Below are positions 50,023-59,334 of a stretch of 64,000 nt of DNA, piece by piece. Both the position numbers and the translations under genes were made by a program. The stretch is from Bordetella genomosp. 10. GTDB taxonomy: Bacteria > Pseudomonadota > Gammaproteobacteria > Burkholderiales > Burkholderiaceae_B. The notes beneath the pieces are model-generated. The model was given only the letters and a program-made list of their open reading frames with translations. It did not search any database and was not told the DNA's origin. The stretch covers positions 620,001 through 684,000 of the forward strand of contig NZ_NEVM01000005.1 in NCBI RefSeq assembly GCF_002261225.1, given 5' to 3'. Position 1 is the first letter of the stretch. Each line of letters starts with the position of its first letter.

Positions 50023-50446
50023 TTTCGTAGCCGAAGGCAGCAAGGTGTTCCTGAAGGCGCCGCTGAATCGGGAATCGATCCGAGGTTGGGTAGACATGGC
50101 ATACGCAAAAGCCAGGGATGCGTCGAATATCGACAACTCGACCAGCACTCGCCTGGGCGCAGCCTACGACGCCGTGTTCAACCTCAGTCTGGCCGTGTTA
50201 TCGGCGCATGGTTGGCGCTGCACGTCCGCGAATGGCCACCACGTCCAGGTACTGGAAGCCGCGTGCTCCTATGCGGGCGCGGGGCAGCGCCTGTTCGACG
50301 AAATGGATGCTGTGCGCGACGCGCGAAACGATCAATACAACGGCGTGGCGCCTGGCGAGGGTGACGTGGCGTCGGCATTGAAGGCCATGAAACAGCTCGT
50401 GCCCCTGCTGCTGGATATCGTGCAAGCACATCTGCCCAAGGAATGA
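50000..50446 (+). CDS. HEPN-domain protein (putative toxin)
   Basis: 148 aa with GGGAG before the ATG. The all-helical profile matches HEPN proteins paired with MNT: STRLGAAYDAVFNLSLAVLS, NGHHVQVLEAA, and the active-site-like VRDARNDQYNG. In most toxins this last part ends RX4-6H; here the position is occupied by RND and a tyrosine, as in many HEPN-MNT partners. HEPN toxins are RNases, possibly inactivated by AMP added to the tyrosine. It ends 50 bp from the trmD stop. Toxicity is inferred, not shown. Confidence 0.78.
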   Translation: MALRKPGDFVAEGSKVFLKAPLNRESIRGWVDMAYAKARDASNIDNSTSTRLGAAYDAVFNLSLAVLSAHGWRCTSANGHHVQVLEAACSYAGAGQRLFDEMDAVRDARNDQYNGVAPGEGDVASALKAMKQLVPLLLDIVQAHLPKE

Positions 50447-50496
50447 CGCGCGGACGCGCGGTCATTCGTGGTCATTCGTCATTCGGGAGCTGAAAA

Positions 50497-50547
50497 TCAG
50501 CGCTTGTCGCCGGCCGCGGCCAGGAGGCTGAGGAAGCGTTCGTCGGC
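50497..50547. repeat. Right 51-bp direct repeat within trmD
   Basis: The functional copy: it is the real 3' end of trmD including the stop at 50497-50499, identical to 49233-49283. The stretch 50447-50496 just before it carries three GTCATTCG-like units and no gene. Confidence 0.85.
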
Positions 50548-51273
50548 GGGGGTCAGCAGGCCCTGGCGGCGGGCGGCCTCGAGGAGATCGGGGCGGCGCT
50601 GCTGGGTCAGGCGCAGGGACTGCTCGCGGCGCCAGCGGGCGATGTTGGCGTGGTGGCCCGACAGGAGTTCGGGCGGGACGGAGACGCCCTCGTAGACTTC
50701 GGGGCGCGTGTAGTGCGGGCTGTCCAGCAGGCCGGAAAGCGCGGGATTGAAGGAATCCTGCACCGCCGACGCGTCGTCGTTGAGCACGCCCGGCATGAGA
50801 CGCACGGCGGCGTCGATGACGGCGAGGGCCGCCAGCTCGCCGCCGGACAGGACGAAGTCGCCCAGGGAGATCTCGTCGGTCACGCAGCGGTCGATGAAGC
50901 GCTGGTCCAGGCCTTCGTAGCGGCCGCAGACAAGCACCGCGCCGGGGCCGGCGGCCAACTGCTGCGCGGCGGCCTGGTCGAAACGGCGGCCGGTGGGCGA
51001 CATCAGGACGACGGGCGCCGGCGCCAGGCCGGCGGATGCGCGTTGCGACTGGGCGGCCTGCAAGGCAGCCTCCAGCGGACCGGGCATCATGACCATGCCG
51101 GGACCGCCGCCGTAAGGACGGTCGTCCACGGTGCGGTGGACGTCATGGGTGTAATCGCGCGGATTCCAGGCGTGCAGGGCCCAGCGGCCCTGCGCGTGCG
51201 CGCGTCCGGTCACCCCCAGGTCCCGGACCACGCTGAACATGTCGGGAAACAGGGTAAGGACGTCGAAGCGCAT
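50497..51273 (-). CDS. trmD: tRNA (guanine-N1)-methyltransferase TrmD
   Basis: 258 aa from ATG 51273, which overlaps the rimM stop by 1 bp. [60 protein letters not shown] and [15 protein letters not shown] are diagnostic of the trefoil-knot SPOUT fold that binds SAM. It methylates G37 of tRNAs reading CNN codons, preventing frameshifts, and is essential. The reading frame is intact despite the insertion behind it. rplS, which usually follows, is not here. Confidence 0.98.
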   Translation of the reverse strand: MRFDVLTLFPDMFSVVRDLGVTGRAHAQGRWALHAWNPRDYTHDVHRTVDDRPYGGGPGMVMMPGPLEAALQAAQSQRASAGLAPAPVVLMSPTGRRFDQAAAQQLAAGPGAVLVCGRYEGLDQRFIDRCVTDEISLGDFVLSGGELAALAVIDAAVRLMPGVLNDDASAVQDSFNPALSGLLDSPHYTRPEVYEGVSVPPELLSGHHANIARWRREQSLRLTQQRRPDLLEAARRQGLLTPADERFLSLLAAAGDKR

Positions 51274-51917
51274 CAGTAGTCCAGCGGCCAGTCGCTGTCG
51301 ATGCGGCGATTGGCGATGTCGACGGTATGGACGTGCGCCTGGACGAAAGGCACCAGGATTTCGGCCGGACGCCCCTTGGCGTCGAGCACCGCTTGCGCGA
51401 CGCCCGCCGCGTCCAGGTTCTGCCGGGCGACGCGCAGCACCGAATGCGCGCCGTTGTCCAGCACGCCCTCGACGCGGCCCAGCAGCACGGCAACGCCGTC
51501 CTGCTGGCCATACAACGTGCAACCGATGAGATCGACCCAGTAGAACTCGTCGTCTTCCGGTTCGGGAAAAGACGAGCGCGGGGCGTAGACCGCCATGCCG
51601 CGCAAGGCCTCGGCCTGGTCGCGGTCGGCGATGCCCGCCAATTGCGCGACCACGGTCGCGCCTTGCGGGCGGGACGTGACGACTTTATGGATCGAGATGG
51701 CCGAAGCCGGCGGCTGCGCGGATGCAGCCCCCTTGGCGGGCGTGGCAAGACGCGCCAGCCGCCATTCGGGGATGGAAAGCAGCACGTCGGCATGCGCCGA
51801 ATGCGGCTGCACCTTCACCCAGCCCCGTACGCCATAAGCGGCGCTGACGCGGCCCAGTTCGATCAGATCATCCGCGCCCGCCGAGGCGGCGGCCGGGACC
51901 TTCGTGTTGTCGGGCAT
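51273..51917 (-). CDS. rimM: 16S rRNA processing protein RimM
   Basis: 214 aa. The N-terminal beta-barrel [20 protein letters not shown] and the C-terminal PRC-barrel [13 protein letters not shown] and [14 protein letters not shown] match RimM, which binds S19 and helps mature the 30S head. An alanine-rich loop ([20 protein letters not shown]) lengthens the middle. Middle gene of rpsP-rimM-trmD. Confidence 0.95.
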   Translation of the reverse strand: MPDNTKVPAAASAGADDLIELGRVSAAYGVRGWVKVQPHSAHADVLLSIPEWRLARLATPAKGAASAQPPASAISIHKVVTSRPQGATVVAQLAGIADRDQAEALRGMAVYAPRSSFPEPEDDEFYWVDLIGCTLYGQQDGVAVLLGRVEGVLDNGAHSVLRVARQNLDAAGVAQAVLDAKGRPAEILVPFVQAHVHTVDIANRRIDSDWPLDY

Positions 51918-51942
51918 GCTCAGCGCTGCAGGCAGGCCCAGC

Positions 51943-52203
51943 TCAGGCCGCGGCGGAGACTTTCTGCGAGTACGACTTGACCAGGCGTTCCACGGCGGGC
52001 GACAGTTGCGCGCCGCTGTCGGTCCAGTGCTTCACGCGATCCAGCGCGATGCGCAGGTTCTCGGTGCCTTCGCTACCGACCGGATTGTAGAAACCGACGC
52101 GCTCGATGAAGCGGCCGTCGCGACGGTTGCGCGAATCGGTGGCCACCAGGTTGTAGAACGGACGCTTTTTCGACCCGCCACGGGCCAGACGAATCACCAC
52201 CAT
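51943..52203 (-). CDS. rpsP: 30S ribosomal protein S16
   Basis: 86 aa from ATG 52203. [20 protein letters not shown] and [13 protein letters not shown] are diagnostic. S16 is an early 30S assembly protein. First gene of the operon; ends 25 bp before rimM. Confidence 0.99.
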   Translation of the reverse strand: MVVIRLARGGSKKRPFYNLVATDSRNRRDGRFIERVGFYNPVGSEGTENLRIALDRVKHWTDSGAQLSPAVERLVKSYSQKVSAAA

Positions 52204-52238
52204 AGGTAATCCCTTGAATTGGTTATGGAAAACAGTAG

Positions 52239-52247
52239 ATTCTAGCA
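52239..52247 (-). promoter_or_regulatory. Extended -10 promoter of rpsP
   Basis: TGCTAGAAT on the minus strand, about 35 bp before the rpsP start. TTGCCG lies 18 bp upstream as a fair -35. Same decamer as before rpsU and ndk. Confidence 0.55.
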
Positions 52248-52299
52248 TCGATCCGGACCACCCGGCAAATCGATGCGGAAATGTTGTATTTCTGGCGCC

Positions 52300-53271
52300 T
52301 CAGCCTACGTAGCGCGTTTCCTCGATGATGGCCTGGGCGCCCAGGGCGTTCAGGCGCGCGCCCGCGCGGGTGCCCAGCGCCAGGGGATCGGCGTACTCGC
52401 TTTCGTCGTAGACCTCGACGGCGCTGCGCCCGTCCAGGGCGATCACCACGCCGCGCAGCCTGAGCCGGCCGCCCTTCACCCAGGCATAGGCGCCGATGGG
52501 CGAATCGCAGTGGCCGTTCAGCGCCTTCAGCAGGGCGCGCTCGGCCTGGTAGCAGAACATGGTCTCGCGGTCGTTGATCGCCGCCAGCAGGGCCCGCGCC
52601 TCGTCGTTGCCGGTCGCGTACTCCGCCACCACCACGCCCTGCCCGACCGCCGGGCACATTTCAGCCACGGAGAAGACCCGGCTGATGCGCCCGTCCAGGC
52701 CGATGCGCTCCAGCCCGTTCTTCGCCAGCAGCAAGGCGTCGACCGGCGGCGTGGCGCCGCCGTAGTTGAACGTCATGGGCACGCCGTCGTCCATGCGCGC
52801 GATGCGCTTGTCGGCGGCGCCGCGGAACGGCACCACCTGGCTGTGCGGAAAAAGCCGGCGCAGGAAGGCGGCGCGACGCACCGAGGCGGTGCCGATCACG
52901 GCCGGCGCGTCGCCCGTCCAGCCCTGCCTGAGCACCATGCAATCGCGCGCATCGCTGCGCGGCAGGCAGGCGCCGATGGAAAACCGGGTGTCGGCGTAAT
53001 ACTCGTCGTTGCCGGGCAGATCCTTGAGCGAGTGCATCACCATGTCCGCCTCGCCGCGCAGCATCATGTCATGCATGGCGGTGATGAACGCCCCGCCCTT
53101 GCCGCCCATTCCGCCCAGGCGGGTCTTCAGGTCGAGATCGGCGGCGGCCGGCCGCGTCACCATTTCGAAGGTGTGCTCGGGAAACCGCAGGCTCAGGGCC
53201 CGTATGAGGTCTTCGGTCTGGCGCACCGCCATCAGGCTGGCGCGGGTGCCGATCTTGAAAGTCTTGGCCAT
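52300..53271 (-). CDS. Divergent hydroxymethylbilane synthase (HemC-like)
   Basis: 323 aa. Three-domain porphobilinogen deaminase layout: IGTRASLMAVRQTEDLI, the catalytic Lys-Asp in HSLKDLP (near residue 82), the paired Arg in IGTASVRRAAFLRR, the further Arg pair in RGAADKRIARMD, and the cofactor cysteine in GHCDSPIGAYA (near 256). The usual RGNxxTR is RGAADKR, and the opening lacks the standard PLALWQA motif. Key Arg, Asp and Cys remain, so it may still make hydroxymethylbilane. It lies between rpsP and a TusA-like gene, away from hemD, and looks like a second hemC paralogue. Confidence 0.7.
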   Translation of the reverse strand: MAKTFKIGTRASLMAVRQTEDLIRALSLRFPEHTFEMVTRPAAADLDLKTRLGGMGGKGGAFITAMHDMMLRGEADMVMHSLKDLPGNDEYYADTRFSIGACLPRSDARDCMVLRQGWTGDAPAVIGTASVRRAAFLRRLFPHSQVVPFRGAADKRIARMDDGVPMTFNYGGATPPVDALLLAKNGLERIGLDGRISRVFSVAEMCPAVGQGVVVAEYATGNDEARALLAAINDRETMFCYQAERALLKALNGHCDSPIGAYAWVKGGRLRLRGVVIALDGRSAVEVYDESEYADPLALGTRAGARLNALGAQAIIEETRYVG

Positions 53272-53320
53272 GATGATGAATTCCGGAAAGCCTGGGCCTG
53301 TGAACGGTTCGGCGGCGCGC

Positions 53321-53593
53321 TCAGCGGCGCCGCAAATAATGCACGCCCACGCCCTCGTCTTCCTGCTGCGCCAGCAAGGCGTTGCCGGTCTGCTTGCAAA
53401 ACGCCTGGAAGTCGCGGATCGCGTTGCGGTCCGTGGTCAGCACCTTGAGCACCTGGCCGCTTTGCAACTGGGCCAGGGCCTTCTTCGCGCGCAGGATGGG
53501 CAAGGGGCAGTTCAGCCCCTTGGCGTCGATTTCCAGGTCGGCCGGCGGCGCGGGGCTGGGCGTATCGGCGGCGTCCATGTCGGCGGCGTCCAT
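53321..53593 (-). CDS. TusA/SirA-like sulfur carrier protein
   Basis: 90 aa from ATG 53593, which overlaps the alaS stop by 1 bp (TGATG). The TusA signature is clear: LNCPLPILRAKKALAQL with the CPxP cysteine. TusA-type proteins relay sulfur for tRNA thiolation or cofactors. The first ten residues are a [10 protein letters not shown] duplication from a 15-bp tandem repeat. Coupled to alaS, which hints at a tRNA role, but this is inference. Confidence 0.88.
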   Translation of the reverse strand: MDAADMDAADTPSPAPPADLEIDAKGLNCPLPILRAKKALAQLQSGQVLKVLTTDRNAIRDFQAFCKQTGNALLAQQEDEGVGVHYLRRR

Positions 53594-56214
53594 CAGAGGC
53601 GCTCTTCCACCCACTGGCGCACGCTGGCGATGGCGCCCGGCAGGGCATCGGCGTCGCTGCCGCCGCCCATGGCCATGTCGGGCCGGCCACCGCCCTTGCC
53701 GCCGATCTGCGACGAGACGAAGCCGACCAGTTCGCCGGCCTTGACGCGGCCGGTCAGGTCGGCCGTGACGCCGCCCACCACGCTGATCTTGCCGTCCTGC
53801 GAGCCCGCCAGCAAGACCACGGCGGACTTCAGCTTGTCCTTGAGCTGGTCGACCATGCCGCGCAGCGCCTTGGGATCGACGGCGCCGATGCCGGCGGCCA
53901 GCACCTTGACGCCCTTGACGTCGATGGTGGCCTTGGCCGCCAGGTCGTTGCCGGCGCTCGCCGCCAGCTTGCTGCGCGCCTGGTCCAGTTCCTTCTCCAG
54001 GGCCTTGACCTGCTCCTGCACCTGGGCGATGCGATCGGGCAGTTCGGCCGGGGGCGTGCGCAGCGCGCCGGCGGCGCGGCCGAGCAAGGCGGTCTGCGCC
54101 TGCGCCCAGGCCAGGGTGTTGTCGCCCGTGATAGCCTCGATGCGGCGCACGCCCGCGGCCACGCCGGATTCGGCGACGATCTTGAACATGCCGATGTCGC
54201 CGGTGCGCGATACGTGCGTGCCGCCGCACAGTTCGCGCGAAAAACCGATATCCAGCACCCGCACGGTGTCGCCGTACTTCTCGCCGAACAGCGCCATGGC
54301 GCCGCCCTTGACGGCGTCGTCGTAGGCCATCACCTGGGCCTGGGTCGCGTGGTTGGCCAGGATCTCGGCGTTGACGATGGCCTCGACGCGCGCGATCTGC
54401 TCGGCGGTCATGGGGGCGTCCTGCGCGAAGTCGAAGCGGGTCTTGTCCGGGTCGACCAGCGAGCCGCGCTGCTGCACGTGCGCGCCCAGCACCTGGCGCA
54501 GGGCCTTGTGCATGAGGTGGGTCGCGGAGTGGTTGCGCACGGTGCGCGCGCGGCGCACGCCGTCGACGCGGGCCAGCAGGGTGTCGCCCACCGCCAGGTG
54601 GCCCGACTCCAGCTTGCCGTGATGGCCGAACACGCCGGCCTGCACCTTCTGCGTATCGGCCACGGCGAAGCGCACGCCGGCGGCTTCCAGCAGGCCGGTG
54701 TCGCCCACCTGGCCGCCGGACTCGGCGTAGAAAGGCGTGGCGTCCAGCACCACCACGGCATCCTGGCCGGCCTCGATGCGCGGCACCGACGTGCCGTTGG
54801 CGTACAGCGCGACGACCTTCACGCCGTCCAGTTCCAGATGCTCGTAGCCTTCGAAGCGCGTTTCGGCGCCCTCGTAGCTCAGGCCCTCGGCCATCTTGAA
54901 CTTGCCGGCGGCGCGGGCCTGCTCGCGCTGGCGCGCCATGGCGGTGTCGAAACCGGCCAGGTCGACCTCCACCTTGCGCTCGCGGCAGATGTCGGCCGTC
55001 AGGTCGACCGGGAAGCCGTAGGTGTCGTACAGCGTGAACAGCGTGGTGCCGTCGAGCTGGCCGCCGGCCGGCACGTTGGCCAGGGCGCCTTCGAGGATCT
55101 TCATGCCGTTTTCGAGGGTTTCGCCGAAACGCTCCTCTTCCTGCTTCAGCACCTGGGCCACGCGGTCGGCCGTGTTGGCCAGTTCCGGATAGGCCTCGCC
55201 CATCTCGGCGACCAGGTCGGCCACCAGGCGATGGAAGAAAGGCTTGGTCTGGCCCAGTTTGTAGCCGTGGCGCAGGGCGCGGCGGATGATACGGCGCAGC
55301 ACGTAGCCGCGGCCTTCGTTGCTGGGGATGACGCCGTCGACGATCAGGAAGGAACAGGCGCGGATGTGGTCCGCGATGACCTTCAGCGAATTGTCGCCCA
55401 GGTCCTTGACGCCGGTCTCGCGGGCGGCGGCGGCGATCAGGTGCTGGAACAGGTCGATTTCGTAGTTGGAGTGCACGCCTTGCAGCACCGCGGCGATGCG
55501 CTCCAGGCCCATGCCGGTGTCGACGCAGGGCTTGGGCAGGCGCGGCATGTTGCCGGCGGCGTCGCGCTCGAACTGCATGAACACCAGGTTCCAGATTTCG
55601 ATATAGCGGTCGCCGTCTTCCTCGGGCGATCCCGGGGGGCCGCCCCAGATTTCCGGACCGTGGTCGTAGAAGATTTCCGAGCAGGGGCCGCAGGGGCCGG
55701 TGTCGGCCATCTGCCAGAAGTTGTCCGAGGCGTAGCGGGCGCCCTTATTGTCGCCGATGCGGATGATGCGCTCGGCCGGCACGCCCACTTCCTTGGCCCA
55801 GATGTCGTAGGCTTCGTCGTCTTCCTGGTAGACCGTGACCCACAGCTTCTCGGCGGGCAGCTTGTAGACCTGGGTCAGGAGCTCCCAGGCGTAATGGATG
55901 GCGTCGCGCTTGAAGTAGTCGCCAAAGCTGAAATTGCCCAGCATTTCGAAGAACGTATGGTGGCGCGCCGTGTAGCCGACGTTCTCCAGGTCATTGTGCT
56001 TGCCGCCGGCCCGCACGCTGCGCTGCGACGAGGTCGCGCGGGTGTAGGCGCGCGTTTCCTTGCCGGTGAACACGTCCTTGAACTGGACCATCCCCGAGTT
56101 GGTGAACAGCAGCGTCGGGTCGTTGCTCGGCACGAGCGAGGACGACGGGACGATGGTGTGACCCTTGGACTGGAAAAACTGCAGGAATTTCTGGCGAATC
56201 TCGGAGGATTTCAT
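53593..56214 (-). CDS. alaS: Alanyl-tRNA synthetase AlaS
   Basis: 873 aa, full length. Catalytic class II domain: [49 protein letters not shown]. Editing domain: [12 protein letters not shown] and the Cys-His pair in [14 protein letters not shown]-Ala domain: [11 protein letters not shown]. It charges tRNA-Ala and clears serine and glycine. A convincing TATAAT lies about 40 bp upstream. It is followed by the tusA-like and hemC-like genes on the same strand. Confidence 0.98.
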   Translation of the reverse strand: MKSSEIRQKFLQFFQSKGHTIVPSSSLVPSNDPTLLFTNSGMVQFKDVFTGKETRAYTRATSSQRSVRAGGKHNDLENVGYTARHHTFFEMLGNFSFGDYFKRDAIHYAWELLTQVYKLPAEKLWVTVYQEDDEAYDIWAKEVGVPAERIIRIGDNKGARYASDNFWQMADTGPCGPCSEIFYDHGPEIWGGPPGSPEEDGDRYIEIWNLVFMQFERDAAGNMPRLPKPCVDTGMGLERIAAVLQGVHSNYEIDLFQHLIAAAARETGVKDLGDNSLKVIADHIRACSFLIVDGVIPSNEGRGYVLRRIIRRALRHGYKLGQTKPFFHRLVADLVAEMGEAYPELANTADRVAQVLKQEEERFGETLENGMKILEGALANVPAGGQLDGTTLFTLYDTYGFPVDLTADICRERKVEVDLAGFDTAMARQREQARAAGKFKMAEGLSYEGAETRFEGYEHLELDGVKVVALYANGTSVPRIEAGQDAVVVLDATPFYAESGGQVGDTGLLEAAGVRFAVADTQKVQAGVFGHHGKLESGHLAVGDTLLARVDGVRRARTVRNHSATHLMHKALRQVLGAHVQQRGSLVDPDKTRFDFAQDAPMTAEQIARVEAIVNAEILANHATQAQVMAYDDAVKGGAMALFGEKYGDTVRVLDIGFSRELCGGTHVSRTGDIGMFKIVAESGVAAGVRRIEAITGDNTLAWAQAQTALLGRAAGALRTPPAELPDRIAQVQEQVKALEKELDQARSKLAASAGNDLAAKATIDVKGVKVLAAGIGAVDPKALRGMVDQLKDKLKSAVVLLAGSQDGKISVVGGVTADLTGRVKAGELVGFVSSQIGGKGGGRPDMAMGGGSDADALPGAIASVRQWVEERL

Positions 56215-56252
56215 CTTGGATGAATCTGCATGGGCATTTTGGGCAATCCTCG

Positions 56253-56258
56253 ATTATA
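56253..56258 (-). promoter_or_regulatory. Predicted -10 of the alaS promoter
   Basis: A perfect TATAAT on the minus strand, about 40 bp before the alaS start. No close -35 at 16-18 bp, so strength is uncertain. Confidence 0.4.
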
Positions 56259-56349
56259 TGCAATCGGCCGCCGTTTCCCGGGGGAACGGGTCCGGGCCGC
56301 GCGCGCATCCCCCGATTTCACGGCGGGCGCGAACGTCCGGGGCGCGGCG

Positions 56350-57405
56350 CTAGCGTACGCACACGTAGCCCCTCGTGCTGGCGCCGTCGTCGCCGCCATC
56401 GCTCTCCCGGGATACCTGGATGGCGGCATGGCCCGCCGGGCAACTGCAATCCCCCGTCCGGGGGTTGGCGGTGGACGCCAGCGCGGCTGTCCTGCAGCCG
56501 AAGCGGGAGTCGACGGAAAACGCGCCGCCGAAACCGCCGGGCGTCGACCAGCGGCCATCGACGCAGGACAGGGACGCGCCGTCCTGCGCCCTCGCCATCA
56601 GGCCGTCCGGCGCGCAGGAAGCGCCCATCCGCGCCACGGCGCCGACGAGCAGATGCCCGTCCGTGCTCAGCCGTCCCGCCGCGTGCATGGCGCCGGCGGC
56701 CCCGACGTCGCCCTGGAAATCCGGATTGCGGCGGTCGCCCAGGCGCAGATAGGGCCATGTGCCGGCAAGGTCCAGCCCCGCCCAGACGGCCACCGTCCCG
56801 GCCGCCAGGCGGCCCATGCCCGGCGCGAGCGGATTGGCAAAGTGGAAATTGGGGCCACGCAGGCGGTCGGAGGCCCGCGCGTCGACATGTCCACCATAGC
56901 CGCCGGCCGCCGCCAGGATCTCGGCCACGATGGCGGGGTCGCCTTGCGCGCCGGCCGCGTCGTTCAGGGCGCCCGCCGGCGCGACGCTGTACGCCAGCGC
57001 GTCCAGGCGGCAGCCTTCCGCCGGGCACGCCGGGTCGCGCAGGATGCGCATGGCGACCCGCATCCCGCCGGGCGCCGCGGTCGGGAAACCGGACGGCAGG
57101 TGGCCATGGCGTATCAGTTCCTCCAGGCGCGGGGCGTGGGGATCGGCATAGGCGGGGCCGCCCTGCGCGTCGCGCGGCGGCACGCCTTGCGCCAGGTCGT
57201 CCCGATGGCGCGCCAGCATGCGGGCCAGCGCGCCGCGGATTTCGAGCAGCCAGGCCCCGGCCGCCCGTCCGGCGGCGGCGTCGGCCTCGCGCCGCCATGC
57301 GTCGGCGCCCCATACCGCGGCCAGGCAGGCCACGGCCAGGACGAAGGCGAGTTCGAACATCAGATAGCCGCCCTGGCGATGGGAGCGGCGGGATAGCGGG
57401 CCCAT
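56350..57405 (-). CDS. PilV-like type IVb minor pilin/adhesin
   Basis: 351 aa. The short leader ends QGG, followed by YLMFELAFVLAVACLAAVWG, so prepilin peptidase would cut after G13 and leave Glu at +5. A long region with paired cysteines follows, ending in a cysteine-rich tip (DCSCPAGHAAIQVS, TRGYVCVR). This matches PilV of R64-type thin pili, a tip adhesin. No shufflon repeats or rci recombinase are seen between it and alaS, so the C-terminus is probably fixed. Last gene of the pil locus. Confidence 0.75.
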   Translation of the reverse strand: MGPLSRRSHRQGGYLMFELAFVLAVACLAAVWGADAWRREADAAAGRAAGAWLLEIRGALARMLARHRDDLAQGVPPRDAQGGPAYADPHAPRLEELIRHGHLPSGFPTAAPGGMRVAMRILRDPACPAEGCRLDALAYSVAPAGALNDAAGAQGDPAIVAEILAAAGGYGGHVDARASDRLRGPNFHFANPLAPGMGRLAAGTVAVWAGLDLAGTWPYLRLGDRRNPDFQGDVGAAGAMHAAGRLSTDGHLLVGAVARMGASCAPDGLMARAQDGASLSCVDGRWSTPGGFGGAFSVDSRFGCRTAALASTANPRTGDCSCPAGHAAIQVSRESDGGDDGASTRGYVCVR

Positions 57406-57412
57406 CGCTGCC

Positions 57413-58042
57413 TCACCGCACCGTGAAAACGAACGTATTGGCGTCGCCTGCGCTGCACTGTTCCTGCGCGCGGGCCGCGTCGTAGGGCTGGGCGGGAATG
57501 CTGGTGGCGTCCTTCACCACGACGCTGCCGCCCCTGCCCTCGACCGCGATGACGTCGGCCATGCGCTGCATGACGGCCGCCAGCGTGGGACAGGCGGCAT
57601 CGTTGACGTGGGTCGCGGTCAGGGTGAAGGCGGAGCCTGCCCCGCCCTCGCCCACCGCCGCGGGCGCCAGCGTCAGTGTGCCATGGCCGCCGCGCCCCTT
57701 CCCGCCCAGGCCATGGGCCACCGAGGCCGAGGCGCCTTCCCCCGTCACCGCGATCACCGACGAGCCGCGCAGGGCTTGCGCCAGCAGGCCGGTGTGCACC
57801 CCGGCATAAGGCGTGGGCCCGCTGCCCTGGGCATTGGTCTTGGCGTGCGTGATGTAGCGCTGCAGCGCCTCGCCGACCTTGGGCACCTTGTTTTCAATCA
57901 CGAAGGAGCCCAGCGCGGGGACGCCGATGATGGCGATCAGCAGCACGATGGCGGTGACGATGGAGACTTCGATGAGCGAGAAGCCGGCGGTAAGGCGCGG
58001 CCAGGCGGGGCGCGGGACGTGGCGGGTCGGAGCGGTTGTCAT
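57413..58042 (-). CDS. PilS-like type IVb major pilin
   Basis: 209 aa. A 20-residue leader ends TAG, followed by FSLIEVSIVTAIVLLIAIIG, the pilin helix with Glu at +5. The C-terminal globular part has a cysteine pair (AACPTLAAV and EQCSAGD) as in pilins. It would form the pilus shaft. Its size and place in the locus match PilS of R64. It is preceded by a 116-bp gap with repeats, so it may have separate expression from pilR. Confidence 0.82.
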   Translation of the reverse strand: MTTAPTRHVPRPAWPRLTAGFSLIEVSIVTAIVLLIAIIGVPALGSFVIENKVPKVGEALQRYITHAKTNAQGSGPTPYAGVHTGLLAQALRGSSVIAVTGEGASASVAHGLGGKGRGGHGTLTLAPAAVGEGGAGSAFTLTATHVNDAACPTLAAVMQRMADVIAVEGRGGSVVVKDATSIPAQPYDAARAQEQCSAGDANTFVFTVR

Positions 58043-58062
58043 GGAAGGGGCATCCTCGGGAC

Positions 58063-58105
58063 AGGGTTGAAGAGCGGGGTTGAAGAAATCGGGGTTGAAG
58101 AAAGC
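58063..58105. repeat. 15-bp tandem repeats in the pilS leader
   Basis: GGGGTTGAAGAAATC (58076-58090) and GGGGTTGAAGAAAGC (58091-58105) match at 14 of 15 bases, with a shortened AGGGTTGAAGAGC before them at 58063-58075 and GGCGAAGAAATCGG-like copies after. On the minus strand this is a CT-rich leader just upstream of pilS. Confidence 0.6.
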
Positions 58106-58158
58106 GGCGAAGAAATCGGAAAAAGGCGAAGAAAACGGGCAGGCGCAGTCCCCGGCGA

Positions 58159-59334
58159 TCAGCCGCCGTGCATCCGTGTCATGGCATGGCGCATCTCATC
58201 GATGACGGCGTAGTGCCAGAAGGTCAGGCCCAGCACCGTCGCCAGCCCGCAGGCCAGCAGGCACCAGCGCAGGACGCCGGCCTGGATGCGCAGGCGCGGG
58301 AGAAAGCGGGTTTCGAGACGTTGGCGCGTGCGCGCGATGCCGTCCTCGACGCCGTGCGCGGCCACCATGTCGGCGAGATACCAGCCCGTGTCGGCGTCGA
58401 TCAGGCCGGTGTCGAAGGTGTCGCCGCCGACCAGCCCGGCGTCGATGCGCGCGATCATCGCGGCGATGTGCGCGGCGAACCAGGGCGAGGCGTCGCGGCC
58501 CAGCATGAACAGCGCCTCGCGCAGCCGCGTGTCGACGTTGCCGCGCTGGCGCACCAGCACGGACAGCAGCGCCAGGAAGCGGATGCAATGGAAATCGCGA
58601 TACAGGCGCCAGGGCGTCCGGCGGTCGAGCCAGTCGCGCAGGCGGCCCGTGTGTCGCGGCAAGGCCGCCAGGAAACCCCACAGCAGCGCCCCGCCGGCCA
58701 GGCAGCACAGCGGCAAGCCGGCGCGCAGCCAGTCCGCGCCCTGGAACAGCGCGCGCGTCAGTCCGCCATGCCACGCCGCGGGCACGGACTGGAAAACCGC
58801 CTGCAAGCGCGGCACGGTCCAGAGCGGCACGCTGCCGGCCAGCAACAGCGCGACGGCCAGCGCCGCCACGCCCACCGCGCAATTGGCCAGCAGGATGCGC
58901 CGCGCCTGGTCGATCAGCGTCACGGCGCGCGCCAGGTCGCGCAAGGTGGCGGCGAACGCCCCGCCGCCGGCGTCCTGCGCCACCCGCAGCAAGGCCAGCT
59001 CGCCGGGCGGCAGCGTGCCGGCCCAGGCCTGCGCCACGTCGCCCGCGGACCGCTCGTAGGCCACGGACCAATGGCGCGCCAGGCGTCCGCGCGCCGTCGT
59101 CCGTCCGTGCCGCAACGCATCGTCATCGAAGATATCGCGCAAGGTCTTGCGCCCTTGCAAGCCATCCAGCAGATCCGCCAGGTATTCGTAGTAATGCGCG
59201 CGATGCGCGGCGAAGACGGCCGCGTCGCGGCGCAGGCTCGCACGCCGCCAATACGCGCGGCAGCGGTCGGCCAACGCGGCGGCGAAGGCGCCGGGGTCGC
59301 GATGAAAAAGAGGGGCGCGCCGAGATTCACGCAT
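58159..59334 (-). CDS. PilR-like type IVb pilus inner-membrane platform protein
   Basis: 391 aa from ATG 59334. Two copies of the GspF/T2SSF helical unit with membrane helices at about residues 145-170, 210-235 and 355-380 (e.g. LANCAVGVAALAVALLLAGS). RILLANCAVG and FWHYAVIDEMRHAM flank them. It anchors the assembly ATPase and pilus base. Its start lies 8 bp inside the ATPase gene, so the two are coupled, matching the R64 order pilQ-pilR. Confidence 0.8.
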   Translation of the reverse strand: MRESRRAPLFHRDPGAFAAALADRCRAYWRRASLRRDAAVFAAHRAHYYEYLADLLDGLQGRKTLRDIFDDDALRHGRTTARGRLARHWSVAYERSAGDVAQAWAGTLPPGELALLRVAQDAGGGAFAATLRDLARAVTLIDQARRILLANCAVGVAALAVALLLAGSVPLWTVPRLQAVFQSVPAAWHGGLTRALFQGADWLRAGLPLCCLAGGALLWGFLAALPRHTGRLRDWLDRRTPWRLYRDFHCIRFLALLSVLVRQRGNVDTRLREALFMLGRDASPWFAAHIAAMIARIDAGLVGGDTFDTGLIDADTGWYLADMVAAHGVEDGIARTRQRLETRFLPRLRIQAGVLRWCLLACGLATVLGLTFWHYAVIDEMRHAMTRMHGG

